64,000 nt of DNA from JABDGM01 sp046349975 (GCA_046349975.1 JAXMBH010000028.1:1-64000); one strand, 5' to 3'; shown: positions 13,771 through 22,680, counted from the first letter of the stretch. Translations and numbers: made by a program. Notes: a model not told the origin generated them from the sequence alone.

Positions 13771-14082
13771 TCATTGAGGCCACTTCAAACGATCAGCCCA
13801 ATATCCGGGTTTCTTGCGACCATGAGCTATTGCAACAATCTGAATCCGCCCCGCCAGCATGCGGTATACAACCACGATTGGAAATCGCTTGAGCAGGTAG
13901 CGTCGTGTGCCATACATGTATTCGGCCCAACGATCAGGAGATTCCTGGATATCTAGTTGGGCTCGTGCAAGTTCGTGTTGCAAATGCTCGGCAACGCCCC
14001 GGCTGCGGCCACGATACCAGTCAAACGCATCAATGGCTTCAAGCCGCGCCGCCGGGTGATACTCGATCGAATGCTCAACCAT
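13771..14082 (-). CDS. ParE-type toxin, second module
   Basis: A RelE/ParE superfamily toxin of about 103 residues. Seen: YHPAARLEAIDAFDWYRGRS at the start, then an ESPDRWAEYMYGTRRYLLKRFP block and the strand pair IVVVYRMLAGRIQIVAIAHG ending in a basic tail. I chose the ATG at 14082 because it gives the classic eight-base overlap with the antitoxin stop (ATGGTTGA); the longer ORF adds seven residues without support. It is convergent with the DUF1501 gene, whose stop lies only two bases away. Confidence 0.85.
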   Translation of the reverse strand: MVEHSIEYHPAARLEAIDAFDWYRGRSRGVAEHLQHELARAQLDIQESPDRWAEYMYGTRRYLLKRFPIVVVYRMLAGRIQIVAIAHGRKKPGYWADRLKWPQ

Positions 14083-14308
14083 GTAAGCGTTCGCGCAATT
14101 CACGCATGACTTCGTCCGCAGGGATCATTGTCACTTCGCCGCGATCGATTGAATCCAGGCGGCGTTTGATTTCATCGCCCCAGGCGGCTTCGACATCTTC
14201 AGGCGAAGGCTCTCCCAGACTCAGTAGCAACATCTCAGCCACTTCTTCTCGTTCATGTGGTGGGAGCGCCAACGCCGTTTGCAGAACTTGCTGAGCTTGA
14301 GTATCCAT
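14075..14308 (-). CDS. RelB-like addiction module antitoxin
   Basis: A 77-residue protein of the 'putative addiction module component' family. It shows the typical LPPHEREEVAEMLLLSLGE helix, then EAAWGDEIKRRLDSIDRGEV and a C-terminal tail that would wrap the toxin. It overlaps the ParE-type toxin gene by eight bases, which indicates coupled translation. With 13771-14082 it forms a complete type II toxin-antitoxin unit, unrelated in antitoxin type to the module at 4705-5177. Confidence 0.85.
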   Translation of the reverse strand: MDTQAQQVLQTALALPPHEREEVAEMLLLSLGEPSPEDVEAAWGDEIKRRLDSIDRGEVTMIPADEVMRELRERLHG

Positions 14309-14345
14309 ATACGTATATTATCCCATCCGCTCAAAATCGCAATCA

Positions 14346-14828
14346 ATGATTCGCCTCACAAAGGTCGACATTCGCCGCGCGGATTTGCTCTCTGCCACCG
14401 CGCAGAGGCTGATCCTCGCGCTCAACGCCGAGCTGGCAAGCCGTTATCCCGAGGACGGTGCGACATTCTTCCGACTCGATGCCGAGGAAGTCGCCGAAGG
14501 TCGCGGCGGATTCTTCGTGGCGTATCTCGATGACGAGCCCGTCGGCTGCGGCGCCGTCCGTTGGTTCGAGCCCGGCGTGGCGGAAATCAAGCGAATGTAC
14601 GTCGCCCCGCGGGCTCGTGGGCAACGTGTCGCCCGGCAGATTCTCGATGTGCTCACCGCCGAAGCCCGCCGCCTCGGCGCTCATCGGCTGCTACTCGAAA
14701 CAGGACCGCGGCAGCCCGAAGCGATTGCCCTGTACGAGCACGCCGGTTTCACGCACATTCCGCACTACGGAGAATATGTGCACAATCCAAATCCCGACTT
14801 GAGCGTGTGCATGGGAAAGGATCTGTGA
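14346..14828 (+). CDS. GNAT family N-acetyltransferase
   Basis: A 160-residue GNAT acetyltransferase. The central acetyl-CoA binding segment reads EIKRMYVAPRARGQRVARQI, matching the R/Q-x-x-G-x-G/A loop of the family. A preceding beta strand (GGFFVAYLDDEPVGCGAVRW) and a following segment (LLLETGPRQPEAIALYEHAGF) complete the fold. Substrate is unknown; the variety with a YEHAGF-type end often acetylates small molecules or amino acids. It starts 37 bases from the antitoxin ATG in the opposite direction and ends in a palindromic repeat. Confidence 0.85.
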   Translation: MIRLTKVDIRRADLLSATAQRLILALNAELASRYPEDGATFFRLDAEEVAEGRGGFFVAYLDDEPVGCGAVRWFEPGVAEIKRMYVAPRARGQRVARQILDVLTAEARRLGAHRLLLETGPRQPEAIALYEHAGFTHIPHYGEYVHNPNPDLSVCMGKDL

Positions 14829-14860
14829 TCGTGCAGCCCCCGGTTTGTGAGCTGAGCGCT

Positions 14861-14957
14861 GTTAACCACGACGGCACGACGGACACGACGAAGAAGCAGA
14901 TCGAAGAGACGAGCTTTCGCTATCGGAACGTCGTGCTCGTTGTGTCGTCGTGGTTCA
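14861..14957. repeat. CACGACG inverted repeat, second copy
   Basis: Second copy of the repeat at 6727-6836. The left arm is AACCACGACGGCACGACGG and the right arm is GTGTCGTCGTGGTT, with ACGACG units between. It lies directly downstream of the GNAT gene and its right end overlaps the stop of the gene remnant that follows. Confidence 0.65.
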
Positions 14958-15203
14958 AGTTTGTTCGTCTCGCGATTGGCCGCCCTCGGCCGTTGCTTCT
15001 GACGCTGCTGGATCGGATCGCAACTGACTCGTGAACGCCACCAAATCGCGCAGCTCCCGCGGCGACATACGCTCCATGAGATTGTCCGGCATCGGCGAAC
15101 GGCCTGTTACACGCGCCTCCACCGTGGCCGCAGTTGGTCGCTCGCCTCGGCGAACCCCTCCACGCCGTCCATGTGGCGTTTGAACAGCGCGCCGATCGTC
15201 CAC
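14955..15203 (-). pseudogene. C-terminal remnant of a PVC-type heme/dehydrogenase protein
   Basis: On the minus strand an open stretch ends with VTGRSPMPDNLMERMSPREL followed by RDLVAFTSQL, which resembles the extreme C-terminus of large planctomycete proteins with PVC-type heme-binding and membrane-bound dehydrogenase domains (a 'MPEGL...LSPQELADLLAFL'-like end). Nothing upstream in any frame continues it: no CxxCH and no dehydrogenase blades are seen. I read it as the decayed 3' end of a lost gene. The identification is by similarity of a roughly 30-residue tail only. Confidence 0.45.
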
Positions 15204-15495
15204 GGTCCGCGCCGCGAGGTCGTCGTCGTGCCAGTCCGGATGGTTGCGGTCAACTTACGTCTCCTTGCCGACCCGATAGATTCTGCGACGAAGTTGCGTC
15301 CCTGACACGGCGACTCGCAGTGTGCACCGCGGGTGTGCATAATAGGACTGACGCCCGATTTTTCCGACATCCATCACCATTTTGATGTGCGGAAATGGCC
15401 GCTGCATCAAGCCCCGCGGACGGCGGTGTCACATGCTGGGAAACGCCATTCACTACGTGATGCGAATCGCACGACCGACGGCGCAGCCTGTGCAG
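15204..15495. other. Gap without a recognisable gene
   Basis: About 290 bases upstream of the LacI-family regulator promoter. Open stretches exist in several frames but none resembles a known family. It may be decayed sequence belonging to the gene remnant at 14955-15203. No GAAAGCGCTTTC-type operator is present here. Confidence 0.5.
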
Positions 15496-15525
15496 TTGAC
15501 ATTCGCAATTCACGCCGAGTATCGT
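15496..15525 (+). promoter_or_regulatory. Candidate promoter of the LacI-family gene
   Basis: A perfect -35 hexamer TTGACA (15496-15501) is followed after 18 bases by TATCGT (15520-15525), about 58 bases ahead of the regulator ATG. No LacI box overlaps it, so the regulator does not look strongly autoregulated. Confidence 0.45.
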
Positions 15526-15583
15526 GCAACAGAGGAGATTCGCCGGGCGCATCGGCGTCCTGGAATTTGTCGGTGATAATCGC

Positions 15584-16603
15584 ATGCCCGCGTCCATTGA
15601 AGACGTAGCCAAACTCGCCAACGTTTCGATCAGCACGGTGTCGCGGGTCATCAATCGCCGTGCGCTCGTAAATGAGGAAACGTGCAAGCGAGTCGAAGCC
15701 GCCATTCGCGAGCTCAACTACCGGCCCAACGCCTTTGCCCGCGGCCTTATGCTCCGCAAGAGCGGCATCGTGGGCCTCGTACTGCCCGACCTGCACGGCG
15801 AGTTCTATTCGGAAATTATTCGCGGAGCCAACATCCAGGCCCGCGAAACCGGCCACAACCTGCTGCTGTCCTCCGCCATGCCCGGCGACGACGCCAAGAG
15901 CTGGCTCTCGGTGATCGGCCAGCACGGCCTCGTCGACGGCCTTGCCATCATGGTTTCCGATACCATGATCGCTGGCATCGGGCCCACGCTCGCCGAACTG
16001 AACGTGCCAGTCGTCGTGCTGGATGACGAAATCCACGGCGTCGAGCACGACGCAGTCATCATCGACCAGCACCAGGGGGCGCTTGCGATGATGGAACACC
16101 TGCTTACCGACTGTCATTGTCAACGCATTTGCTTTGTCGGTGGCGTGGAAACGAACATCGACACGCAGGCCCGCTACAAAGCCTATCGCGAAGCGCTCAA
16201 GAAGGCCGGCATCGCGTTCCACAAAGACGACGTCTATCACCTTGATTACACGTATGATTCGGCCTACCAGCTGGCGATCGAGAAAGTGCGGTCGTGGGCT
16301 GGGCCAAAGCACGCCGTCTTCGCCGCCAACGATGAGATGGCCGCGGGCATCATCGCCGGCGCCGCGGCGAGCGGCGTCAACGTGCCGAAAGATCTGGGCG
16401 TCGTCGGCTTTGACGATACCCGCGTCGCCCAGATGATTAAGCCGCCGCTCACGACCGTCCGCGTGCCAATGTCCAAGATGGGCGCCTCGGCCATCGAATT
16501 GCTCTCCCAACGCATTGCCGAACCCGATCGCCCGCCGACAAGAGTCTCGCTCGCCGCGGAGCTAGTCGTCCGCGAATCTTGCGGCTGCAATCACAGCGGA
16601 TAA
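15584..16603 (+). CDS. LacI family transcriptional regulator
   Basis: A 339-residue LacI/GalR regulator. The N-terminal helix-turn-helix starts at residue 4 (IEDVAKLANVSISTVSRVIN) and is followed by the hinge helix region NYRPNAFARGLMLRKSGIVG. The remainder is a periplasmic-binding-protein-like sensor (VGLVLPDLHGEFYSEIIRGA, CFVGGVETNID, AVFAANDEMAAGII, LGVVGFDDTRVAQMI). The ATG at 15584 places the HTH at the start, as is normal. Family members bind palindromes with a central CG/GC step; TGAAAGCGCTTTCA sites at 18787, 18967, 19033, 26347 and 31611 are its likely operators. It is convergent with the transporter gene of the same regulon. Inducer is probably a beta-1,2-glucan oligosaccharide or a product (inference). 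Confidence 0.92.
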   Translation: MPASIEDVAKLANVSISTVSRVINRRALVNEETCKRVEAAIRELNYRPNAFARGLMLRKSGIVGLVLPDLHGEFYSEIIRGANIQARETGHNLLLSSAMPGDDAKSWLSVIGQHGLVDGLAIMVSDTMIAGIGPTLAELNVPVVVLDDEIHGVEHDAVIIDQHQGALAMMEHLLTDCHCQRICFVGGVETNIDTQARYKAYREALKKAGIAFHKDDVYHLDYTYDSAYQLAIEKVRSWAGPKHAVFAANDEMAAGIIAGAAASGVNVPKDLGVVGFDDTRVAQMIKPPLTTVRVPMSKMGASAIELLSQRIAEPDRPPTRVSLAAELVVRESCGCNHSG

Positions 16604-16610
16604 GATCAGA

Positions 16611-16779
16611 GTTCCCCTCCCTTTTCGGGAGGGGCTAGGGGAGGGTTCGCCCACTCAGCAGCTTGCAATCGTCGGGGCAGGGCGGTTCACCGCCCGTGTT
16701 CGCGCAGCGATACTAGCTCCGCCGTTTACGGCGGAGAAGCCAGTCACCCATCACTCATCGCAGCCCCATTCATGGGGCT
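16611..16779. repeat. Cluster of four hairpins between convergent genes
   Basis: Between the ends of the LacI gene and the transporter gene lie four separate perfect or near-perfect hairpins. They are CCCCTCCC-TTTTC-GGGAGGGG (16614-16634), GGGCGG-TTCA-CCGCCC (16680-16695), CTCCGCCG...CGGCGGAG (16717-16736) and AGCCCC-ATTCAT-GGGGCT (16762-16779). The first, continued by AGGGTTCGCCC, is a reverse-strand variant of the GAACCCTCCC element found at 35311, 37292 and 38005. They could serve as a bidirectional terminator zone, although none has a U-tract. Confidence 0.65.
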
Positions 16780-16825
16780 TCTCGCTGAACCGGCTTGAGG
16801 CCTCGCCGGCGACAACCCAACGCCG

Positions 16826-18691
16826 CTACGTCGCTCCCGGCGCCTGCTCCGCATGCCGCCGCTGCAGCTCCGCCTTAATCTCATAACACCGCGCATCGGT
16901 GAGCGGATACGAGAGCAGCAACAATATCGAAACGACGCTGAGCGCGAGCGGCACCCCGATCTCAAACAGCCGCAACCGGAACAACGTACGCGGCGATTGT
17001 TGCTTGAGATCGATGATTCGCGCGAGCAGCGATTCGCTCTCGCGCACCGCGTCAGGCGGCGACACTACCAGGTTCGCGGTATTGCGGCGCATCGCTTCGA
17101 CTTGAGCGCGAAATGCATCGGTTTGCTCGATGAGCGGCTGCAAATGCTCCGCTCGCTCCGGGTGCGCCTGCAGCTGCGTGTCAAAGTGCATGTGTAACGC
17201 ATCAACATGCCCGATCGCCTTGCCAAGTTGTTGATCGAGCGTCGAGAGGCGTGCTTCGTTGGGGATGTTTTGTTCCTGCCAGTTGTCCGCCAGTGTTCTA
17301 ATGACGGCGATGTCGCCACGCAAGTCATCCACCGCCACGTTCTGGACCTGATCAAACGCCGTGAGCACCAATAGCGCCCCCGCCACCGCACTGGCCAGTG
17401 CAGTGCCCATTTTGATAAACCACCAAAAAACCGAGTAGTATGTGCCTTCTGCCCGCGTTCCTGTGTGGAGTTCGTCGAGATCACAAACGTCGCCAACCAT
17501 CGACGAACCGAGCGTGAAGAACATCAGCATGCCGGCCGACAGCAGCATCGTCGGCAGCAGCACCAGGTACGGGGCTTGCACGTCGAATGTGCGATATTGC
17601 TCGGGAAAAACCGCTGCCGGCAGGCTCAGTTGAAATAGGATTCCTCGTCGGTAGCAGAGGATTTTCGACAGTTGTGCCAAGCACATGAGCGCGATTGCCG
17701 TGAAGAGCGCGTTGCGTTTGCCGAACCGCTTGCTGAGCCAGTTGAGCGGAAACACAGCCACCAGCGCCGTCACCGCCCACACCGTGCCGTTGATTCCCAT
17801 CAGCACGCTCGCCGGCTTGATATCGCCGCCGTAAAGGTAAAATATCGTGATGTAGTTGGCAAAGTTCATCACGAAGTTGAACCCCATCGCGAGCGTGAAC
17901 ACCGTGCCGGTGAGCACGAGGAATGTCCCGTTGCTCACGGTCGTTTGCATGTCGCGCCAAAAGTGGCCTTTTTTCTGCTCCCGCGCCACCACAAACCCCG
18001 GTTCGCGCAGCGAGAAGAACCACCACACAGCCATCGGCGCGAGCACGACCGCGATAAAGATGCTCACATACCGCATCCCGTCGATGAGATTGCCACTCGT
18101 ACCGCGGAAGAATTCAAGATTCGCGAGCGCAATCAGCCAGGGCGTGCCCATGGCGAACAAATTGCCGAGAAAGCTTTTCGCGCTGAAGAGCCGGGTGCGT
18201 TCATGTGGATCGGCCGACATCTCGAGACCCAGCGCGCCATGCGGAATATCGAACACATCGCAGGCTGTGAAGAAGAGCAGTAATCCAAACAGGATGTACG
18301 CAAACTGGAAGCGGTTATAGCTCGCGTCGCTGGTGAACACGCTGTGAATCCACTCGCCGCGCGGTACCCACCACATCGCGACGAACGTGAGCGCCACGGC
18401 CACACCGCCAATGAGGATATAAGGTCGCCGCCGACCCCACCGTGTGCGGGTGTTGTCGGAAAGGTGGCCGATAACCGGGTTCGACATCGCCTCCCAGAGC
18501 CGCGGCACCACCATGATGGCGCCCAGAATCGCTGCATCGAGCCCCAGCGAGATATTGCCGAGCAGCCCCATCAACTGCCCGGCGATGTTGAACAAGGCGA
18601 CGGTGATCAGGCCGCCCAAGCCGAACGCGATCAACTGATGCCAGGGCACCCGATCTTCCGCCGTCGTCGTGTGCTCCGCCTGTGTGGACAT
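16826..18691 (-). CDS. GPH-type (MelB-like) sugar:cation symporter with an extra helical insert
   Basis: A 621-residue MFS transporter of the glycoside-pentoside-hexuronide:cation family. Seen: VPWHQLIAFGLGG at the N-terminus, the GPH motif with NPVIGHLSDNTRTRWGRRRP, and about 12 membrane segments. It is some 150 residues longer than usual. The excess is mainly a soluble helical stretch (TLADNWQEQNIPNEARLSTL through PDAVRESESLLARIIDLKQQ) placed before the last membrane segment. Predicted role: import of oligosaccharides released by the GH144 enzymes. It is divergent from the GH94 gene across a 391-base region holding three LacI boxes. AAAGGGA lies upstream of the ATG. The family also carries single sugars, so the exact cargo is uncertain. 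Confidence 0.88.
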   Translation of the reverse strand: MSTQAEHTTTAEDRVPWHQLIAFGLGGLITVALFNIAGQLMGLLGNISLGLDAAILGAIMVVPRLWEAMSNPVIGHLSDNTRTRWGRRRPYILIGGVAVALTFVAMWWVPRGEWIHSVFTSDASYNRFQFAYILFGLLLFFTACDVFDIPHGALGLEMSADPHERTRLFSAKSFLGNLFAMGTPWLIALANLEFFRGTSGNLIDGMRYVSIFIAVVLAPMAVWWFFSLREPGFVVAREQKKGHFWRDMQTTVSNGTFLVLTGTVFTLAMGFNFVMNFANYITIFYLYGGDIKPASVLMGINGTVWAVTALVAVFPLNWLSKRFGKRNALFTAIALMCLAQLSKILCYRRGILFQLSLPAAVFPEQYRTFDVQAPYLVLLPTMLLSAGMLMFFTLGSSMVGDVCDLDELHTGTRAEGTYYSVFWWFIKMGTALASAVAGALLVLTAFDQVQNVAVDDLRGDIAVIRTLADNWQEQNIPNEARLSTLDQQLGKAIGHVDALHMHFDTQLQAHPERAEHLQPLIEQTDAFRAQVEAMRRNTANLVVSPPDAVRESESLLARIIDLKQQSPRTLFRLRLFEIGVPLALSVVSILLLLSYPLTDARCYEIKAELQRRHAEQAPGAT

Positions 18692-18762
18692 ACCGAAAAC
18701 GTCCCTTTCTGGCCGGCGCTACCCCAGCGTAATCCGGCAATTGCCGTGATCTCCTATTGGTA

Positions 18763-18800
18763 ACATTAGACGAAGCCGCCCGAAACTGAAAGCGCTTGCA
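18763..18800 (-). promoter_or_regulatory. LacI box overlapping the transporter promoter
   Basis: A LacI-type box TGAAAGCGCTTGCA (18787-18800). Read on the minus strand, its end forms a weak -35 (TTTCAG), followed after exactly 17 bases by TAATGT (18763-18768). The same geometry, box overlapping -35 with 17-base spacing, is seen at 26347-26384. The box would block polymerase entry to the transporter gene. Confidence 0.6.
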
Positions 18801-18966
18801 TTCGCCAAGCCGCAGCCGCTCGGCTGTATAGCCCAGCCGTCTCGGCTCGGGAGGCGCTCGAAGCAACCACTGCCGCCCATTCTGCCGCCGCCTCTCTTCC
18901 AGGCCGCGTTTTCCCAGCTGTCCACGCTAAATTGTCGCCCCAGCGGCGGCTCGAACCCCCCTTAAG

Positions 18967-18980
18967 AAAAAGCGCTTTCA
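18967..18980. promoter_or_regulatory. LacI box upstream of the GH94 gene (distal)
   Basis: Sequence AAAAAGCGCTTTCA, 12 of 14 positions matching the perfect palindrome at 31611. Its centre lies 66 bases from the proximal box at 19033. Two boxes flanking one candidate -10 (TACACT, 19014-19019) could allow DNA looping by a tetramer or dimer-dimer contact. Confidence 0.6.
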
Positions 18981-19032
18981 CGCGAACTACTCGCACGATG
19001 GCCGCCAGGTAGTTACACTAAAGCTGCGGGAC

Positions 19033-19046
19033 TGAAAGCGCTTTCG
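19033..19046. promoter_or_regulatory. LacI box upstream of the GH94 gene (proximal)
   Basis: Sequence TGAAAGCGCTTTCG, one mismatch from the perfect palindrome. It begins 50 bases ahead of the GH94 ATG and just downstream of the candidate -10 at 19014-19019, a roadblock position typical of LacI-family repressors. Confidence 0.65.
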
Positions 19047-19082
19047 GTTCGCCCCGCTAAGTACTTTTTCGGTTTCCTCGCT

Positions 19083-22000
19083 ATGAAGCTCGCCCCCCCC
19101 GAACTTGATTCTCACGCCCCGTCCAGTCACAGTAGCTCGGTGGTCGCCGCGCCTCATACTGTTACGCTCTCGAATGGCCGCTACTCGGTTCGCCTGAACG
19201 AAGCGGGGGCTGGCCAATCAAAACTGCCCGAGTTTGCTGTCACCCGTTCGATTGGCGATGAAGTCTGCGACGCCGACGGCTTCTTCATCTATCTCCGTGA
19301 TTTGGACGACAACGCGGTCTGGTCAGCCAGCTATCAGCCCACGCGAGCCACGCCGACGCAGTACGAGTTCTCATACCAGCAAAACGTTGCGCAATTTCTC
19401 CGGGTTGACCGCGGAATCGAATGCCGCACGCGCGTGGCAGTGTCGCCCGAGCACGACTGCGAAGTCCGCCTCTGCCGCATCATCAATCGCGGCGCCGCGC
19501 TGCGCCGCATCGAGGTAACCAGCTATCTGGAATGGGTCCTCGCGCCGCAAGAGGCCGACGCCAACCACCCCGCGTTTTCCAAGTTATTCGTCGAAACGAA
19601 GTTCTGCGACAAGCACCAGGCCATTTTCGCCAAGCGCCGGCCACGTGCGCAAGAAGATTCCGAGCTGTGGGGCGTTCATCACATCCTTGCCGACTGGCTA
19701 GCAACTGGTTCCGCCAAATTGCAGTTCGAAACTAACCGCGTGCGCTTCCTCGGCCGCGGGCGCTCGCCCCACTCGCCAAATGCCCTTGAGCCAGCCGCGA
19801 AGCTCAGCGGCGACACCGGCCCAGTGCTCGACCCGGTCGCCAGCCTGCGCTTGGAAATCTCTCTCGCACCCGGCGAATCCCGCGAAATCGCGTTCCTCCT
19901 CGGCGCGGCGAACAATCGGCCGGCAATCGATGCGATGCTCGCTGCGGTGGCCGATCTTGCAGCCGTCCGCGAACTGTTTGCGCTCGCCGAAGTCGGGCCC
20001 GCATCGAATGGTCATCCGGTCCACCTGGCGCCGCCCGAGTTCGTGACTCCGCGCATCAAGCCCAAGTACAATCGCAGCAAATCGTCCCCAGCGCGAGCGC
20101 AAGCGTCGACGCCAGAATCACAGCCGAAGCTGCGTTTCGAGAACAGCTACGGCGGTTTCACCGAGGACGGCCGCGAGTACATTATCCGCTTGCAGCCAAC
20201 CGCGAACGGCAGCCTCACGCGGCCGCCCATGCCGTGGGCCAACATCATCGCCAACGAACAAGCCGGCTTTCTGGTGAGTGAAGCGGGGGCGGGCTACATG
20301 TGGGCCGGCAACAGCCGCTGCAATCGAGTGACCGCGTGGCACAACGACCCCGTGTGCGATCCGTTCGCCGAAGCCTTCTGGATTCGCGACGAAGACCTCG
20401 GCGCCTACTGGTCGCCAACGCCCGGACCCGCGCCTTCCGGCGCTGAGTACACCACGCGCCACGGCCTTGGCCACAGCATCTTCGAACACACGTGCCACGA
20501 GCTCAAGCAACAGCTGACGATGTTCATGGCCTGCGACGCGCCGCTGAAAATGTCGCTGCTGCGGCTCGAAAACACGAGCGATCGCTCGCGGCGCTTATCG
20601 CTGTTTTCGTTCGTTCACTGGGGCCTTGGCGGCCTCGCAAGTGACACGGCGATCGACATCGAAACCGCCCACGACGCCAAGCTCCCCGCGATTTGGGCCA
20701 AAAACCCGCACCGCGATTTGTACGGCGATTACACAGCTTTTTCCGCCCCGGTGGTCGGCGACCGCAGCCGCTGTGAAGTTTCGCATACCTGCGACCGCAC
20801 AGCCTTTATCGGCCGCTATCGCGATCTCGAAAAGCCCGCCGCCGTCGTCGCCCTCGACGAACTCGATGGCCAAGCCGGCAGCAACCTCGATCCTTGCGCC
20901 GCCTGGCAACTGTCCATCGAACTCGAACCGGGCGAAGTCTATGAGTGCGCCTTCCTGCTCGGCGAAGTGATCGACACCGATACCGCTCGCAGCGTCATCG
21001 CCAAGCACCATTCGCTCGCCGCAGTGCACGGCGCGCTCAAACAATCGCAAGAATTCTGGCGTAAAACGCTCTCCGGCATCACGATCGAAACTCCCGATCC
21101 TGAAATTAACTTCATGATCAACGGCTGGCTCGCCTATCAGAACCTGAGCTGCCGCATGTGGGCTCGTTCGGCGTACTACCAGCCCGGCGGCGCCTTCGGC
21201 TATCGCGATCAATTGCAGGACTCCTCGGCCCTGGTGTACTTGCGGCCGGAAATTACGCGCGCCCAAATCCTCCGGCACGCCAGCCGGCAGTTCGTCGAAG
21301 GCGATGTGCTCCACTGGTGGCACCCCGATAACGGGTTCGGCGTCCGCACGCGCTTTTCCGACGACCTCCTCTGGCTCCCGCTGCTCACGGCCGAATACGT
21401 AAAGCGCACGGGCGACACCGCGCTGCTTGATGAAGTGACGCCCTTCGTCTCCGCGCCGCCGCTCGCTGCCGGCCATCAGGAAGCCTATCTGCGTCCCACG
21501 CCCGCCGGTACGTCGGCCACCGTGTACGAACACTGCTGCCGGGCGCTCGACCGCGGCCTCACCCGCGGCCAACACGGCCTGCCGCTCATCGGCTGCGGCG
21601 ACTGGAACGACGGCTTCAGCCGCGTCGGCAAAGACGGCATCGGCGAGAGCGTGTGGCTGGGCTTCTTTATCGAGCACACGCTGCAATTGATGTTGCCGAT
21701 CTGCCAATCGCGCGGCGACGACGCTCGCGTCGCCCGCTACAGCCAGTATCGCGAGCAGCTTCTCGAAACACTCAACACGGTCGGCTGGGACGGCAACTGG
21801 TATCGCCGCGCATACTACGACAACGGCGAAGTGATGGGCTCCGCCCAAAGCGACGAATGCCAGATCGACGCCCTCGCCCAGGCGTGGGCGGTTATCTCGG
21901 GCGTCGCGCCGCCCGATCGAGCCGCGCTCGCAACTCAGGCCGTCGAAGAACGCCTGGTGTGCGCAGACCCCGGCATGATTCGCCTGCTCACGCCCGCGTT

Positions 22001-22580
22001 CAACTCGACGCCGAACGATCCCGGCTACATCAAAGGCTACTTGAAAGGCATCCGCGAAAACGGCGGCCAATACACGCACGGCGTGCTGTGGTTCATTCGC
22101 GCGATGGCCGAACTTGGCCGCGGCACTCGCGCGGTCGAACTGCTGCGGATGATCACGCCAGTTCATCACACCCGCAACAAAGCGGAAACCGATCGCTACC
22201 AGACTGAACCGTATGTCGTGGCCGCCGATGTTTATGGCGAGCCTCCCCACGTCGGCCGCGGCGGTTGGACGTGGTACACCGGCTCCGCCGGCTGGATGTT
22301 CCGCGTCGCTGTCGAATCGATCCTCGGCTTCGCCACCGAAAACGGCGACACGATCGTCCTCAACCCGTCGATCTCCGCCGAGTGGCCCCAGTGCCGGCTC
22401 ACCTATCGCCTGCCCGACGGCAACACCACATACGCCATCATCATCGAAAATCCGAGCGGCAAACAACACGGCGTCGCCGCGGCAACGCTCGACGGCGCGG
22501 CTGCGACGGTTGTCGATGGCGCCGCACGTATTCCCATCCTCAGCGACGGCCAACATCACAACGTCGTCATTCGCCTCTAG
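19083..22580 (+). CDS. GH94 phosphorylase, probable 1,2-beta-oligoglucan phosphorylase
   Basis: A 1165-residue GH94 protein without a signal peptide, so cytoplasmic. Two beta-supersandwich-type segments precede the catalytic barrel: about residues 20-300 (PHTVTLSNGRYSVRLNEAG) and about 350-650 (RFENSYGGFTEDGREYIIRL). The (alpha/alpha)6 barrel contains CGDWNDGFSRVGKDG (general acid Asp at 840 by family analogy), GESVWLGFF and DPGYIKGYLKGIRENGGQYT. These last blocks resemble the GH94 part of cyclic beta-1,2-glucan synthases and 1,2-beta-oligoglucan phosphorylases (about 1110 residues), not cellobiose phosphorylases (about 800 residues, DWNDC). Predicted reaction: phosphorolysis of beta-1,2-glucan oligomers to alpha-glucose-1-phosphate. 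GH1 follows. Linkage specificity is inferred and could be another beta-glucan. Confidence 0.85.
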   Translation: MKLAPPELDSHAPSSHSSSVVAAPHTVTLSNGRYSVRLNEAGAGQSKLPEFAVTRSIGDEVCDADGFFIYLRDLDDNAVWSASYQPTRATPTQYEFSYQQNVAQFLRVDRGIECRTRVAVSPEHDCEVRLCRIINRGAALRRIEVTSYLEWVLAPQEADANHPAFSKLFVETKFCDKHQAIFAKRRPRAQEDSELWGVHHILADWLATGSAKLQFETNRVRFLGRGRSPHSPNALEPAAKLSGDTGPVLDPVASLRLEISLAPGESREIAFLLGAANNRPAIDAMLAAVADLAAVRELFALAEVGPASNGHPVHLAPPEFVTPRIKPKYNRSKSSPARAQASTPESQPKLRFENSYGGFTEDGREYIIRLQPTANGSLTRPPMPWANIIANEQAGFLVSEAGAGYMWAGNSRCNRVTAWHNDPVCDPFAEAFWIRDEDLGAYWSPTPGPAPSGAEYTTRHGLGHSIFEHTCHELKQQLTMFMACDAPLKMSLLRLENTSDRSRRLSLFSFVHWGLGGLASDTAIDIETAHDAKLPAIWAKNPHRDLYGDYTAFSAPVVGDRSRCEVSHTCDRTAFIGRYRDLEKPAAVVALDELDGQAGSNLDPCAAWQLSIELEPGEVYECAFLLGEVIDTDTARSVIAKHHSLAAVHGALKQSQEFWRKTLSGITIETPDPEINFMINGWLAYQNLSCRMWARSAYYQPGGAFGYRDQLQDSSALVYLRPEITRAQILRHASRQFVEGDVLHWWHPDNGFGVRTRFSDDLLWLPLLTAEYVKRTGDTALLDEVTPFVSAPPLAAGHQEAYLRPTPAGTSATVYEHCCRALDRGLTRGQHGLPLIGCGDWNDGFSRVGKDGIGESVWLGFFIEHTLQLMLPICQSRGDDARVARYSQYREQLLETLNTVGWDGNWYRRAYYDNGEVMGSAQSDECQIDALAQAWAVISGVAPPDRAALATQAVEERLVCADPGMIRLLTPAFNSTPNDPGYIKGYLKGIRENGGQYTHGVLWFIRAMAELGRGTRAVELLRMITPVHHTRNKAETDRYQTEPYVVAADVYGEPPHVGRGGWTWYTGSAGWMFRVAVESILGFATENGDTIVLNPSISAEWPQCRLTYRLPDGNTTYAIIIENPSGKQHGVAAATLDGAAATVVDGAARIPILSDGQHHNVVIRL

Positions 22581-22587
22581 CTAGTTA

Positions 22588-22660
22588 GGTGTCGGGTGTG
22601 AGGTTTCAGGTGTCAGAGAAAGACATCTTCCCCGACACCTGACATCCGACACCCGACACC
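22588..22660. repeat. GGTGTCA/G heptamer repeats, inverted
   Basis: The gap between GH94 and GH1 is an imperfect inverted repeat of GGTGTCG/GGTGTCA heptamers: GGTGTCGGGTGTGAGG on the left, CCGACACCCGACACC on the right. The same heptamer forms a 40-unit direct array at 36833-37112. Confidence 0.7.
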
Positions 22661-22680
22661 TCATCCACCGCGAGTCGTCA

